The notes under the pieces: model-generated
What the model saw: the letters and a program-made list of their open reading frames with translations, nothing else
Database searches by the model: none
Told to the model about the DNA's origin: nothing
Position numbers and translations under genes: made by a program
In this document: piece after piece, positions 24,958 to 32,211 of the stretch
How positions within the stretch are numbered: the first letter of the stretch is position 1
Layout of the letters: every line of letters begins with the position of its first letter
Assembly (NCBI GenBank): GCA_037442505.1
Contig: JBBIPZ010000025.1
Location: 1-32,211, forward strand
From: JBBIPZ01 sp037442505 [NCBI: Deltaproteobacteria bacterium]
GTDB lineage: Bacteria > CALINM01
DNA length: 32,211 nt
Direction of reading: 5' to 3'

Positions 24958-25041
24958 AAGAATTAAGAAAAAGGTCTATTACTCCGGGGCAGATCCGAAA
25001 GCAACATGGTGGCAAGTTATTAATTTTTAGATAAAAAATTC

Positions 25042-25069
25042 TTGATATTTTTATTTTTTTGTGTAAAAT
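25042..25069 (+). promoter_or_regulatory. Promoter of the rpsF-ssb-rpsR-rplI-dnaB cluster
   Basis: TTGATA (25042-25047), a 16-base spacer and TAAAAT (25064-25069). The expected start near 25076 gives a 67-base leader with a hairpin and the AGGAGG site at 25131-25136. The stretch 24958-25041 upstream holds nothing recognised, although its GC-rich 24980-25010 section stands out from the AT-rich flanks. Confidence 0.6.
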
Positions 25070-25095
25070 AAAATGTCTATTAATTTTTGCTCCTT

Positions 25096-25117
25096 GCTCC
25101 CACTAAAGGTAGGGGGC
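25096..25117 (+). promoter_or_regulatory. Leader hairpin before rpsF, possible S6:S18 autoregulatory element
   Basis: GCTCCCAC (25096-25103) pairs with GTAGGGGGC (25109-25117) around TAAAG, with one bulged A and one G-U pair. It sits in the 5' leader between the promoter and the rpsF ribosome site. S6-S18 complexes bind leader hairpins in many bacteria; the conserved bulged CCG of that motif is not obvious here. It is followed by TAAAAAAACC and could alternatively act as a weak attenuator. Confidence 0.4.
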
Positions 25118-25142
25118 TAAAAAAACCATAAGGAGGTTGTAA

Positions 25143-25484
25143 ATGCGTTATTACGAAACTACCTACATTTTGTCCCCAGACATTTCTGCAGAGGAAAGGC
25201 TTGCGATTCAGACAAAGCTTAAGTCCCTGATTCAGAAACATGGCAGGCTCGTTAAGGAAGAAGATTGGGGAAGGCGCAGATTGGCTTACTCAATCAACCA
25301 CAAAGATTTCGGGAACTATTATTACATGGTTTACGAGGCTGATGAATCTACTGTACAGAAGCTGGAACACGAGATGAATCTTCTTCCGGAAATTTTGCGT
25401 TATCTTTCTGTAAAGATTAAAAACGTCAAGCCCTTTCTCCCAAAGGATGAGCCACAGGTAGAACAGCCACAAGGAACTGAATAA
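25143..25484 (+). CDS. rpsF: 30S ribosomal protein S6
   Basis: A 113-residue protein starting MRYYETTYILSPDIS, with DWGRRRLAYSINH and YYYMVYEAD, the standard S6 RNA-binding core. S6 binds 16S rRNA with S18, which is encoded two genes downstream. The C-terminal tail (PKDEPQVEQPQGTE) is the usual acidic extension. AGGAGG at 25131-25136 marks the start. It is first in the rpsF cluster. Confidence 0.97.
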   Translation: MRYYETTYILSPDISAEERLAIQTKLKSLIQKHGRLVKEEDWGRRRLAYSINHKDFGNYYYMVYEADESTVQKLEHEMNLLPEILRYLSVKIKNVKPFLPKDEPQVEQPQGTE

Positions 25485-25485
25485 A

Positions 25486-25899
25486 ATGGCTACGTTTAAT
25501 AAAGTCATTTTGGTTGGCAACCTTACCGCTAACCCACAACTAAAATATAATCCGGGGGGTCTTGCTGTAGCTAACTTTGCACTTGCTGTTAACTCTCGCA
25601 TCTCCTCTAAAGAACAGGGCGTAAAGGAACAGGTTGACTTTTTTGATATAGTTGTGTTTGGTAAACAGGCAGAAAATTGTGCAAATTACCTTAGCAAGGG
25701 AAGAACTGTTTTAGTTGAAGGAAGGCTTGCCACAAACAAGTGGGAAGGAAAAGACGGAATTACCAGAAAAAAGGTTTATATTGTTGCAAACACAGTGCAG
25801 TTTTTAAGTCCAAAAGGTACAGGTAGCTCATCTGAGTCAGTTCAAGATGAAACAGACGTGATTGATGATCTACCCTTAGAGGACGATATTCCATTTTAG
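25486..25899 (+). CDS. ssb: Single-stranded DNA-binding protein
   Basis: A 137-residue OB-fold protein opening with [18 protein letters not shown], and containing [32 protein letters not shown], typical of bacterial SSB. The conserved acidic tip [10 protein letters not shown] at the C-terminus recruits partner proteins. The gap to rpsF is 1 base and no separate ribosome site is present, so translation is coupled. Location between S6 and S18 is conserved across many bacteria. Confidence 0.97.
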   Translation: MATFNKVILVGNLTANPQLKYNPGGLAVANFALAVNSRISSKEQGVKEQVDFFDIVVFGKQAENCANYLSKGRTVLVEGRLATNKWEGKDGITRKKVYIVANTVQFLSPKGTGSSSESVQDETDVIDDLPLEDDIPF

Positions 25900-25921
25900 A
25901 ATATTTCAGGAGGATTTAAAG

Positions 25922-26179
25922 ATGGCTATACAAAACGATAAAAGACGTTTCGTACCCAAAAAGAAGTTTTGCAGATTTTGTGCCGATGCAAAGCTGGTGA
26001 TCGATTACAAAAAACCAGTTTTTTTAAAACAGTATGTGTCTGAACGTGGCAAAATTTTACCACGTAGATTTACTGGCAACTGTGCAAAACATCAGAGAGA
26101 GATAAGCACAGCGATCAAGATGGCAAGACAGTTAGCATTGTTGCCATACACAACTGTCAACCAAGTATTTCCTGGTTAA
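25922..26179 (+). CDS. rpsR: 30S ribosomal protein S18, zinc-binding (C+) form
   Basis: An 85-residue protein. It retains C17-x2-C20 ([11 protein letters not shown]) and the [11 protein letters not shown] motif, giving the CxxC...CxxH set seen in zinc-bearing C+ S18 proteins; many bacteria have lost these Cys. [26 protein letters not shown] and the LALLPYT ending are standard. AGGAGG lies just upstream. A C- paralogue for zinc starvation is not in the window. Confidence 0.96.
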   Translation: MAIQNDKRRFVPKKKFCRFCADAKLVIDYKKPVFLKQYVSERGKILPRRFTGNCAKHQREISTAIKMARQLALLPYTTVNQVFPG

Positions 26180-26204
26180 TAAATTACTAACAGTTGAGTT
26201 TGGC

Positions 26205-27107
26205 ATGGCAACATTATGGAATAAACAGAGAAAGGTTGCCTTTTTTATCTTTCTTACCTTTTCTTCTCTTTTTGTGTCGCTACAACTGTTCTCTGTTTTA
26301 TCTTCTATGCTGGGTGCCGTGATGCTGGGCTTTTTGATTAATAAAAGATGGTTAGAGCTAACTGTTGTGTTAGCTGGTTATATTGGCATCGTTAGTTATG
26401 TTAATTTGGTAGCGATTAATGTTTTTTTCCCTCTGGTGTTTTTGGCAATGACATATTTAATCAATTCATTGTTTAAAAATATCGATAAAGGCGCTCTATT
26501 TTTCTTAGTAACGGTAGTTTTGTCCTTGTTTTTTTTGTTAGTAGTGGGGGTTATGGAAATTAAATCAGGTTACGTCAGTCAGATATTATCAGCAACTAAA
26601 GCTGAAATGACTCAAATGACGGAAGTTTTTAAACAAGTTATGACGCCAAAAGAGATTTCTGAATATCTTGCTTATGCGCAATCTCTTTTAGAGAGATACC
26701 ATATATTTTTTGCCCTGCTTCAAATTGTATTTTTTACTTTTTTAAATCTGGCTTTGTTGCCATATCTGTTTGATACCTTGCCGGTAACTCTCTCCGAGAG
26801 CTTCTACAAAATGAAAATTCCTTATTATGGTATCTGGGGGATAAATTTTGGCTTAATCCTTTATCTGTTTAAAACTGGAACAATAGCGATTTACGGTATA
26901 AATGCTGTGTTGTTTTTTCTTTCAATATATTTCATTCAGGGGCTGTCGTTATTTACCGCTTTTTTTAGAAAATACGGCATCCCATTTTACATTTCGTTAT
27001 TGTTTTTTACTATGTTTTTAATCAATCAGGCAATGTGGCTACTTCTTAGCATAGCAGGCATTGTTGATTCCCAATTTAATATAAAAAAGTATTTAAAGGA
27101 GGCATAA
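26205..27107 (+). CDS. DUF2232 (YybS-like) polytopic membrane protein
   Basis: A 300-residue hydrophobic protein with about eight spans, a soluble-looking helical segment at about 125-165 and a basic C-terminus (KKYLKEA). Location between rpsR and rplI is the usual place of DUF2232/YybS family proteins in several anaerobic lineages, and the S-component-like arrangement of spans fits that family. The function is unknown. No strong ribosome site precedes the ATG. The family assignment rests on context and hydropathy more than on motifs. Confidence 0.72.
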   Translation: MATLWNKQRKVAFFIFLTFSSLFVSLQLFSVLSSMLGAVMLGFLINKRWLELTVVLAGYIGIVSYVNLVAINVFFPLVFLAMTYLINSLFKNIDKGALFFLVTVVLSLFFLLVVGVMEIKSGYVSQILSATKAEMTQMTEVFKQVMTPKEISEYLAYAQSLLERYHIFFALLQIVFFTFLNLALLPYLFDTLPVTLSESFYKMKIPYYGIWGINFGLILYLFKTGTIAIYGINAVLFFLSIYFIQGLSLFTAFFRKYGIPFYISLLFFTMFLINQAMWLLLSIAGIVDSQFNIKKYLKEA

Positions 27108-27109
27108 AA

Positions 27110-27556
27110 ATGAAGGTGCTTTTACAAGCTGATGTTGAGTCGCTTGGTTCTGCTGGACAGATTGTCACAGTAAAACCAGGATTCGCCCGCAACTACCTAT
27201 TACCTAAAAAGTTGGCAGTAGTTGCAGACGAAAAAAATGTCAGGGTGTTTGAACATTTAAAACGCCAGACAGAAGAAAAGATTAAAAAAATCAGGAAGGC
27301 TGCTGAAACATTGTCTGATAAGCTTTCCCAATTAACTCTTCAGATACCTTGCAAAGTTGGTGAAGAGGGCAAGCTTTTCGGTTCGGTCACAAATATGCAG
27401 ATTAGCGATGCATTAAAAAAGGCTGGTTTTGACATTGACAGAAAAAGAATCTTGATTGAACAGCCAATGAAAGTTCTTGGTAACTATGAAGTAAAAGTTA
27501 AATTAGACGGTAATGTTACTGCAAACCTTAAAATTGAGTTGATTAAAGAAGAATGA
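27110..27556 (+). CDS. rplI: 50S ribosomal protein L9
   Basis: A 148-residue protein with the L9 signature LGSAGQIVTVKPGFARNYLLPKKLAV near the start, a long connecting helix (HLKRQTEEKIKKIRKAAETL), and the C-terminal domain with KLFGSVTNMQI. AAAGGAGG precedes the ATG. The stop overlaps the dnaB ATG (ATGA), coupling the two. Confidence 0.97.
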   Translation: MKVLLQADVESLGSAGQIVTVKPGFARNYLLPKKLAVVADEKNVRVFEHLKRQTEEKIKKIRKAAETLSDKLSQLTLQIPCKVGEEGKLFGSVTNMQISDALKKAGFDIDRKRILIEQPMKVLGNYEVKVKLDGNVTANLKIELIKEE

Positions 27557-28905
27557 AAAACAAAAGCAAAATTCTACCTCATAACATAGAAGCAGAACAA
27601 TCCATCCTGGGTGGAATTTTGCTTGATAAAGACGTAATAAATAAAGTTACAGAAGTTGTACAACCAGAAGACTTTTACCTGGATGCACACAAAAAGATTT
27701 ATCAGGGCATCGTAGATTTATGTGACAGAAACGAGCCCATCGATCTGATTACACTTACAGACTACTTTTTAAAAAAGGGGATGTTAGAACAGGTCGGTGG
27801 GGCTTCTTACTTATCAAAGCTGATAGACAATATACCATCTTCTGCCAATATAATTCATCACGCAAAGTTAGTAAAAGAAAAGTCTGTATTAAGAAAACTT
27901 ATAAATGTTACAGGCGAGATTTACAATTCATCTTTTGAACCAATTGAAGATGTAGAAGCTTACTTAGATGTTGCGGAAGAGAAGATTTTTGAGATTACGC
28001 AGAAAGAAAGAACAACACAAAACTGCTTTGAGCTTAAAGATGTTTTAAAAAGCACATTTAAGGTTATAGAAAACTTATTCCAGAGAAAAGAACTGATTAC
28101 CGGTGTGCCTACAGGTTTTTCTGATTTAGACAAGCTTACGGCAGGACTGCAACCTTCAGATTTGATAATAATAGCAGGACGACCCGGCATGGGAAAAACC
28201 TCTTTTGCACTTTCCATACTAAAAAATGCTGCAATGAGTGCAAAGATACCCGCTGCCTTTTTTTCACTTGAAATGTCTAAAGAACAGATCGTTATGCGAT
28301 TACTTTGTAGTGAAGCACGCATACCACTTCAAAACTTAAGACGTGGCTTCATAGACCAAAAAGACTGGACACCTTTAACGGAAGCTTCTACAAAACTTTC
28401 TACTACCGGGATAATAATAGACGATACGCCAGCTATGTCTATACTTGAGCTACGTTCACGTGCAAGAAGGCTGAAAGCAGAAAAAAACATCGGTCTAATC
28501 ATGGTCGACTATCTACAACTTATGCGTGCCCATAACAATAAAGACAACCGTGAGCAGGAAATATCTGAAATTTCACGTTCTTTAAAGGCTCTTGCCAAAG
28601 AGTTAAACGTTCCCGTTGTTGCACTTTCACAGCTAAACAGGGCAGTTGAAAGCAAAGAAGACAAAAGACCACAAATCTCACATTTAAGAGAATCCGGAGC
28701 CATCGAGCAGGACGCCGACGTTATCATGTTTATATATCGCGAAGAGTTTTATCGAAGAGACAAAGAAAACATTCCAGAAGACATAAGAAACGTAGCAGAG
28801 ATAATAGTAGCCAAGCAGCGCAACGGTCCTACTGACACCGTAAAACTATTCTTTAACGACAAACTAACACACTTTGCTGACCTAAATGACAGGCGATACT
28901 ATTAA
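27553..28905 (+). CDS. dnaB: Replicative DNA helicase DnaB
   Basis: A 450-residue hexameric 5'-3' helicase that unwinds the fork and recruits primase. The N-terminal domain opens PHNIEAEQSILGGIL. The RecA-like motor has Walker A GRPGMGKTSFAL (about 209-220), LEMSKEQIVMRLLCSEARIPL, Walker B IGLIMVDYLQLM, LSQLNRAVESKEDKRPQISHLRESGAIEQDADVIMF and AKQRNGPTDTVKLFF with the arginine finger region. No intein is present. It closes the rpsF cluster; no terminator hairpin is visible in the 141 bases that follow. Confidence 0.98.
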   Translation: MKNKSKILPHNIEAEQSILGGILLDKDVINKVTEVVQPEDFYLDAHKKIYQGIVDLCDRNEPIDLITLTDYFLKKGMLEQVGGASYLSKLIDNIPSSANIIHHAKLVKEKSVLRKLINVTGEIYNSSFEPIEDVEAYLDVAEEKIFEITQKERTTQNCFELKDVLKSTFKVIENLFQRKELITGVPTGFSDLDKLTAGLQPSDLIIIAGRPGMGKTSFALSILKNAAMSAKIPAAFFSLEMSKEQIVMRLLCSEARIPLQNLRRGFIDQKDWTPLTEASTKLSTTGIIIDDTPAMSILELRSRARRLKAEKNIGLIMVDYLQLMRAHNNKDNREQEISEISRSLKALAKELNVPVVALSQLNRAVESKEDKRPQISHLRESGAIEQDADVIMFIYREEFYRRDKENIPEDIRNVAEIIVAKQRNGPTDTVKLFFNDKLTHFADLNDRRYY

Positions 28906-29046
28906 TCCTGCTTTAAGATATAAAGACTTTGCAAAGGCCTTTAGAATCACAGGAAATGATTTTAAAAGTTTTCTATTAACTTGCCACTATGAGCTGGAAA
29001 TGTGCCACCTTTTTCAAAGGCATCAAAAGACAATAAGCTTTATTTG

Positions 29047-29643
29047 CTATAAAATATCAGCAATAGCCTTTGCAAAAATTTTATAACCTTCTTCGTTTGG
29101 GTGATCAAGTCCCGATATTAACAACGAAGAAAGATCTACACCTTCTCGCAGTTTTTGATGCCAAATGCGATGTATATCAATAAAAGCAACCTGTTTTTCT
29201 TTGCTTACTTTTTGCAGTTTATCATAGTACTTTCTTACAAGCTTGTCCGCCTCTTCATCCTCAAGTATTTCTGATGTTAAAACAAGAACATCACAATTAC
29301 AGGTAGTTTTTATATTTTCGATCATTTCAGAGAGATTTTTTTCAAACTCCGTAAGATTGACGTTACTAAATGCATCATTGATTCCAAAATTTATAGTAAC
29401 AAGATCTGGCGAAAGTGATACTACATCGTTTTCTAACCTGAATAGGCCATCTTCAGCAGTATCCCCTGAGCGTCCTTTATTATAAAGAGTAATATTAGAC
29501 TCAGGATACTTCTTTTTTAACTCTTTCACCAACTTTTCAGGCCAGCCTTCAGACACACCGTAGCCTTCGGTTATCGAGTCACCAAACGCAACAAAGCACA
29601 CATTTTCACCGTTTTTTAGTTTTTCCTTGACACGTTCAAACAT
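29047..29643 (-). CDS. SGNH/GDSL family hydrolase
   Basis: A 198-residue cytoplasmic esterase-like protein without a signal peptide. Block I is VAFGDSITEGYG with the nucleophile Ser in GDSIT, block II is NKGRSGDT, block III is TINFGINDAF (GxND), and block V is GLDHPNEEGY. The Asp normally three residues before the catalytic His is replaced by Gly, with Asp moved next to His (LDHPN), an arrangement also seen in other family members written NHPND. Substrate is unknown (lysophospholipid, acyl or acetyl ester). A GGGGAGGAG lies 15 bases before the ATG, unusually far. Confidence 0.87.
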   Translation of the reverse strand: MFERVKEKLKNGENVCFVAFGDSITEGYGVSEGWPEKLVKELKKKYPESNITLYNKGRSGDTAEDGLFRLENDVVSLSPDLVTINFGINDAFSNVNLTEFEKNLSEMIENIKTTCNCDVLVLTSEILEDEEADKLVRKYYDKLQKVSKEKQVAFIDIHRIWHQKLREGVDLSSLLISGLDHPNEEGYKIFAKAIADIL

Positions 29644-29684
29644 AGATAAACTTTAACACTCCTCCCCTGATTTTTTATTAAAAA

Positions 29685-29713
29685 ATTATACCGAACAGGT
29701 AATAAAATTTAAA
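29685..29713 (-). promoter_or_regulatory. Promoter of the SGNH hydrolase gene
   Basis: On the minus strand TTTAAA (29713-29708), a 17-base spacer and a perfect TATAAT (29690-29685). It gives a leader of about 35 bases. Confidence 0.55.
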
Positions 29714-29744
29714 GAAAATATTGGATTTACACGTATCATACTAT

Positions 29745-29776
29745 GAAAAAGGGAGATGCAATTACCACATCTCCCT
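29745..29776 (-). terminator. Terminator after the DsbC_N-like lipoprotein gene
   Basis: AGGGAGATG (29750-29758) pairs with CATCTCCCT (29768-29776) around a nine-base loop, with a T run on the minus strand side. It closes the surface protein/lipoprotein unit 14 bases after the lipoprotein stop. Confidence 0.85.
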
Positions 29777-29790
29777 ATAAATAACAATTA

Positions 29791-30183
29791 CTACTTTTTC
29801 TGTTTTGGTTTTGTTTCTCTGGCATTTTGCTGCTGTTGCTGTTGCTGTTCCTGCTGCTGCATATGTTGCATCATCTGTGGGTTTAATGCCAGCTGACGCT
29901 CCATAGTAATATTCTTCTTCGTGTCTGCCTCAACGATACTGCCAGAAACGATGTACTTTGCATCTTTGTCAGTATAAAAGATTATAGACTGATTATTAAG
30001 CTTTAAAACTACCTCATAAAGCCCGGATATTTCCTTCAGCTTATTTACCTCTGAAATTTCAAAATCAACCGGCATAATCTTTTTTACCGATGCCTTCACC
30101 ACATCCCTGGAAGGTGCCCCACCACATCCAATAAACATACCTAAAACAGCTAAAACTACACAAAACTTAAACAATACTTTCAT
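29791..30183 (-). CDS. Lipoprotein resembling the DsbC N-terminal domain, with poly-Gln tail
   Basis: A 130-residue protein from the ATG at 30183 (AGGAGGAG just upstream; an ATG 48 bases earlier lies in the preceding gene and lacks support). A lipobox FIGC (17-20) with Gly after Cys predicts an outer-membrane-type lipoprotein. Residues about 30-95 resemble the small dimerisation domain of DsbC/DsbG: a KKIMPVDFEI strand, EISGLYEVVLKLN, IIFYTDKDAKYIVSGSIVEADTKKNIT. The catalytic thioredoxin domain is absent and the only Cys is the lipidated one. The tail is MQQQEQQQQQQQN then a basic end. It is coupled by TAATG to the surface protein gene. Function unknown; a partner-binding role is inferred. 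Confidence 0.75.
   Translation of the reverse strand: MKVLFKFCVVLAVLGMFIGCGGAPSRDVVKASVKKIMPVDFEISEVNKLKEISGLYEVVLKLNNQSIIFYTDKDAKYIVSGSIVEADTKKNITMERQLALNPQMMQHMQQQEQQQQQQQNARETKPKQKK
29827..29859 (-). repeat. CAR trinucleotide repeat encoding Gln
   Basis: Eleven codons of which ten are CAG or CAA and one is GAA, giving QQQEQQQQQQQ on the minus strand. Near-perfect triplet repeats change length in steps of one codon without breaking the frame. Confidence 0.85.
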
Positions 30184-32211
30184 TAACGTCTTCTCCTCCT
30201 GTTTTTTATTATTATAACCGCAAATATGCACAATAACAAGCTCCCTTGATATGTGTATTCAACAAAATAAACTATCGGTGTTAACATTAAGCGTGTAACA
30301 AATCTAAGCGCTTCGTGTTTTCTAATAAAATCGGCAATTGGTGGTGATGTGCGATAATAAAACTCAACAAACGCCCTTCCCGCAGCATTGGTAAGTAGAT
30401 AATTATCACGGAACTTTCTGAGTACCATAACATGAGGCTCCATATAACTACCATACGCAGCCGTAGCTATAAAACATCCTCCACCAGATGCAGTAACGGT
30501 AGTGCCAGTTCCACCAGTTGTACCTGTTCCACCTGTTGTTCCACCAGTTGTTGTAGCTGGCGTTGCATATCCCTGTAATGCAACAATCTTTGCACTGTCA
30601 GTTGTAGCATTTGTATTAATTGTAAAATTAGCAGAATTACTGCCTGTGGTTGTTGGTTCATAAGTAATATAGAGATTATAAATACCCCCACCATCTAAAA
30701 CATAGTTAGCAGAAGGTGCATTTAGTATTTTAAATGCAGCATCACTTGGCGCCGATATGCTTGTAATTGTAAGTTTAGTAGATCCTGTATTGGTTATTGT
30801 AACTGTTTTATAACTTACATTAGTGTTCAAAGCAACGCTACCAAAATCAATACTGCTTGGAGTTATAGAGTACGTTATAGAACCTGTTTGTCCTGCACCA
30901 CCCGTAGCACTTACATAAACAGCCTGTAAAAAAATTTCCTGTGTTCCAGCAGAAGTAGTAATTGTAAAACTTCCTACACTGCTTCCATAAGTATTATTAG
31001 GTGCAACTGAAGGCACAGTATAAGAAATTTGTAGAGTATACGTGCCATTTTTAGGTATATTAATAGATGTCGTTGGTCTATTAACAATAACGAAGCTGCT
31101 GTTTGTTGGCATGGATACTGAAGTTAATGTCATAGCTGCATCGCCATTATTAGTTATCTTTAGTTCTTGCCACTGAGTGGTAGTGTTTTCTGTGACAGTG
31201 CCAAAGTCTATATATGTTTTATCAACTGTCATTTCACCTGTTGTGCCTGTGCCTACAAGATTTATAGTTTTCGTTCCGGCGTTTGTCTCTATATCTATAG
31301 AACCAGCATAACTATTGCCAGATTGTGGCGTAAACCTGACAGTCAGTGTTGCACTATTGCCTGCTGTAACTGATGTCGCAGATAAACTTACAAAACTAAA
31401 ACCATCAGGAAATGCGCTGGGCTGTTTAATAGTTAATGTGTCATCCCCTTCGTTATATATTGTAAGTGTCTTAGTTATGTTTGAACCAACAGTAACACTT
31501 CCAAAATCAATCGTATCCTTATCTGTTTTTAAAACTGGAGCTACTATCTTGCCACTCAATGGTAACACTTTAGAAGTAGATGGATATGTAGTTGTTATAG
31601 ATAAGCTGTCTTCTATATTCATCCTGCTTGAACCAGTAATGCTTAATGTTATTGGGAAGTTATCACCTTCGTTTAAGTACGCAGGTAAAGTACTATCTAA
31701 GCTTATCGTTACATTTTGATTACTCGTTTTAATCTCTTTCAATTCATATGGAACATCTCCATCATTCACTATATATATAGTAACCCTTCCTTCATTATTC
31801 ACCTTCACATTACCAAAGTCCACTGTTGTTATTGAATTGCCAAGTGAATTTCTTATACTTATAGCAGGTGTCGCTGCCACGCCACTCAATGATATCGTTT
31901 GGTTAGGATTAAGAGGGTCGTCTGTGTTTATCACAAAGCTTTCGTTGAAGGTTCCGGGTGTTGTAGGAGTAAAGCTTACCAATATGTTTTCTGTAGCATT
32001 TGGTGCAATTTGTAAAGACGAGACACCTGACTTATCAAGAGCAAATGGTGTGCCTGATAGACTGTTTGCGGTATCAATACCTGTTATAGTTAGAAAACTA
32101 TTACCCGTATTAGTTATCTCAATGTATTCTGTCCATGTTAGCCCTGTTCCAACCTGCTCAAAATCCACACTCGTTACACTATACGTCGCCTTGCCACCTG
32201 TGCCCTGCCCT
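30183..32211 (-). CDS. Large surface protein with repeated ASH/choice-of-anchor-D domains and CFI-box C-terminus (5' partial)
   Basis: The frame is open to the window edge; at least 676 codons are here and the N-terminus with any signal peptide is missing. Five Ig-like repeats each open with a V/I-DF-x-x-V motif (VDFEQV, VDFGNV, IDFGSV, IDFGTV, IDFGSV) and continue with an ITNTG- or IYNEG-type strand, as in ASPM-SPD-2-Hydin (choice-of-anchor D) domains. A Gly/Thr linker (TGGTTGG type) leads to [44 protein letters not shown] and LTPIVYF, the CFI-box-CTERM module, then a hydrophobic stretch ([12 protein letters not shown]) and five Arg. The tripartite end suggests envelope sorting. The Arg codons double as the ribosome site of the next gene. 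Confidence 0.86.
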   Translation of the reverse strand, partial: GQGTGGKATYSVTSVDFEQVGTGLTWTEYIEITNTGNSFLTITGIDTANSLSGTPFALDKSGVSSLQIAPNATENILVSFTPTTPGTFNESFVINTDDPLNPNQTISLSGVAATPAISIRNSLGNSITTVDFGNVKVNNEGRVTIYIVNDGDVPYELKEIKTSNQNVTISLDSTLPAYLNEGDNFPITLSITGSSRMNIEDSLSITTTYPSTSKVLPLSGKIVAPVLKTDKDTIDFGSVTVGSNITKTLTIYNEGDDTLTIKQPSAFPDGFSFVSLSATSVTAGNSATLTVRFTPQSGNSYAGSIDIETNAGTKTINLVGTGTTGEMTVDKTYIDFGTVTENTTTQWQELKITNNGDAAMTLTSVSMPTNSSFVIVNRPTTSINIPKNGTYTLQISYTVPSVAPNNTYGSSVGSFTITTSAGTQEIFLQAVYVSATGGAGQTGSITYSITPSSIDFGSVALNTNVSYKTVTITNTGSTKLTITSISAPSDAAFKILNAPSANYVLDGGGIYNLYITYEPTTTGSNSANFTINTNATTDSAKIVALQGYATPATTTGGTTGGTGTTGGTGTTVTASGGGCFIATAAYGSYMEPHVMVLRKFRDNYLLTNAAGRAFVEFYYRTSPPIADFIRKHEALRFVTRLMLTPIVYFVEYTYQGSLLLCIFAVIIIKNRRRRR

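Noticed and set aside
24958-25040. A cobalamin, c-di-GMP or similar riboswitch between ahbD and rpsF
   Set aside because: The conserved boxes of these classes are not found; only a GC-rich patch remains unexplained.
28928-29076. An 11-base inverted repeat, TTTGCAAAGGC at 28928-28938 and its complement at 29066-29076
   Set aside because: Arms are 127 bases apart, one lies within the hydrolase coding region, and there is no transposase or target duplication. Likely chance.
28886-29086. A 66-codon plus-strand frame running from the end of dnaB into the SGNH hydrolase gene
   Set aside because: No ribosome site, no recognisable family, and it overlaps two confident genes at both ends. The 28906-29046 gap appears non-coding.
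30500-30560. The GGT/ACT-rich stretch as a tandem DNA repeat
   Set aside because: It is the low-complexity Gly/Thr linker of the surface protein and not a separate element.

Overview
The window comes from an AT-rich, Gram-negative, probably strictly anaerobic bacterium with many c-type cytochromes. Four secreted or membrane-anchored multiheme cytochromes, a NrfD/ferredoxin quinone module, a siroheme-dependent heme pathway (AhbD), an LPS heptose gene (gmhA) and an anaerobic-type radical-SAM activase point to Deferribacterota, Desulfurellales or a related deltaproteobacterial-type lineage. This placement is inferred from gene content and order, not from a database search.

Region 1 (1-6830) is respiratory. 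It holds a secreted tetraheme cytochrome, pncC and thpR, a tiny triheme cytochrome, a dodecin, and a minus-strand block in the order 14-heme NapC-like cytochrome, terminator, tetraheme cytochrome, four-cluster ferredoxin, NrfD-type membrane subunit. The block resembles Cbc/Hmc/Dsr-type quinone:cytochrome c oxidoreductases and has no molybdopterin catalytic subunit here. Region 2 (6889-11061) holds tRNA-Pro(CGG) with plsY directly behind it, then on the minus strand nifS, mnmA, lemA and a YacP/Rae1-like NYN nuclease. Cysteine desulfurase and 2-thiouridylase form a tRNA s2U34 sulfur-relay pair.

Region 3 (11069-24957) is a long plus-strand run of tightly packed or overlapping genes: a Lys-rich secreted peptide, a DUF3108 protein with no ordinary start codon, crcB/fluC with a two-domain DUF190 protein, eno, a NrdG-like activase, gmhA, a conserved unknown, a PilZ-macro domain fusion, and then tetrapyrrole synthesis (precorrin-2 dehydrogenase, CcsA/HemX-like protein, hemA, hemC, cobA-hemD fusion, hemB, ahbD). 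The heme genes supply the cofactor that the cytochromes of region 1 need, and the CcsA-like protein may attach it.

Region 4 (25042-28905) is the classic rpsF-ssb-rpsR-DUF2232-rplI-dnaB replication/translation cluster, with its own promoter and a leader hairpin. Region 5 (29047-32211, minus strand) has an SGNH hydrolase and a translationally coupled pair: a large surface protein of repeated ASH/choice-of-anchor-D domains ending in a CFI-box, a TM segment and five Arg (its N-terminus lies beyond the window), and a small lipoprotein resembling the DsbC N-terminal domain with a poly-Gln tail.

The most unusual items are the PilZ-macro fusion, the 14-heme cytochrome with one CX3CH site and two G8 tracts at its 5' end, the duplicated DUF190 protein, the DsbC_N-like lipoprotein coupled to the CFI-box surface protein, and the DUF3108 gene lacking a normal start. 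No CRISPR array, insertion sequence, prophage or origin was seen. No stretch over 300 bases lacks a gene.
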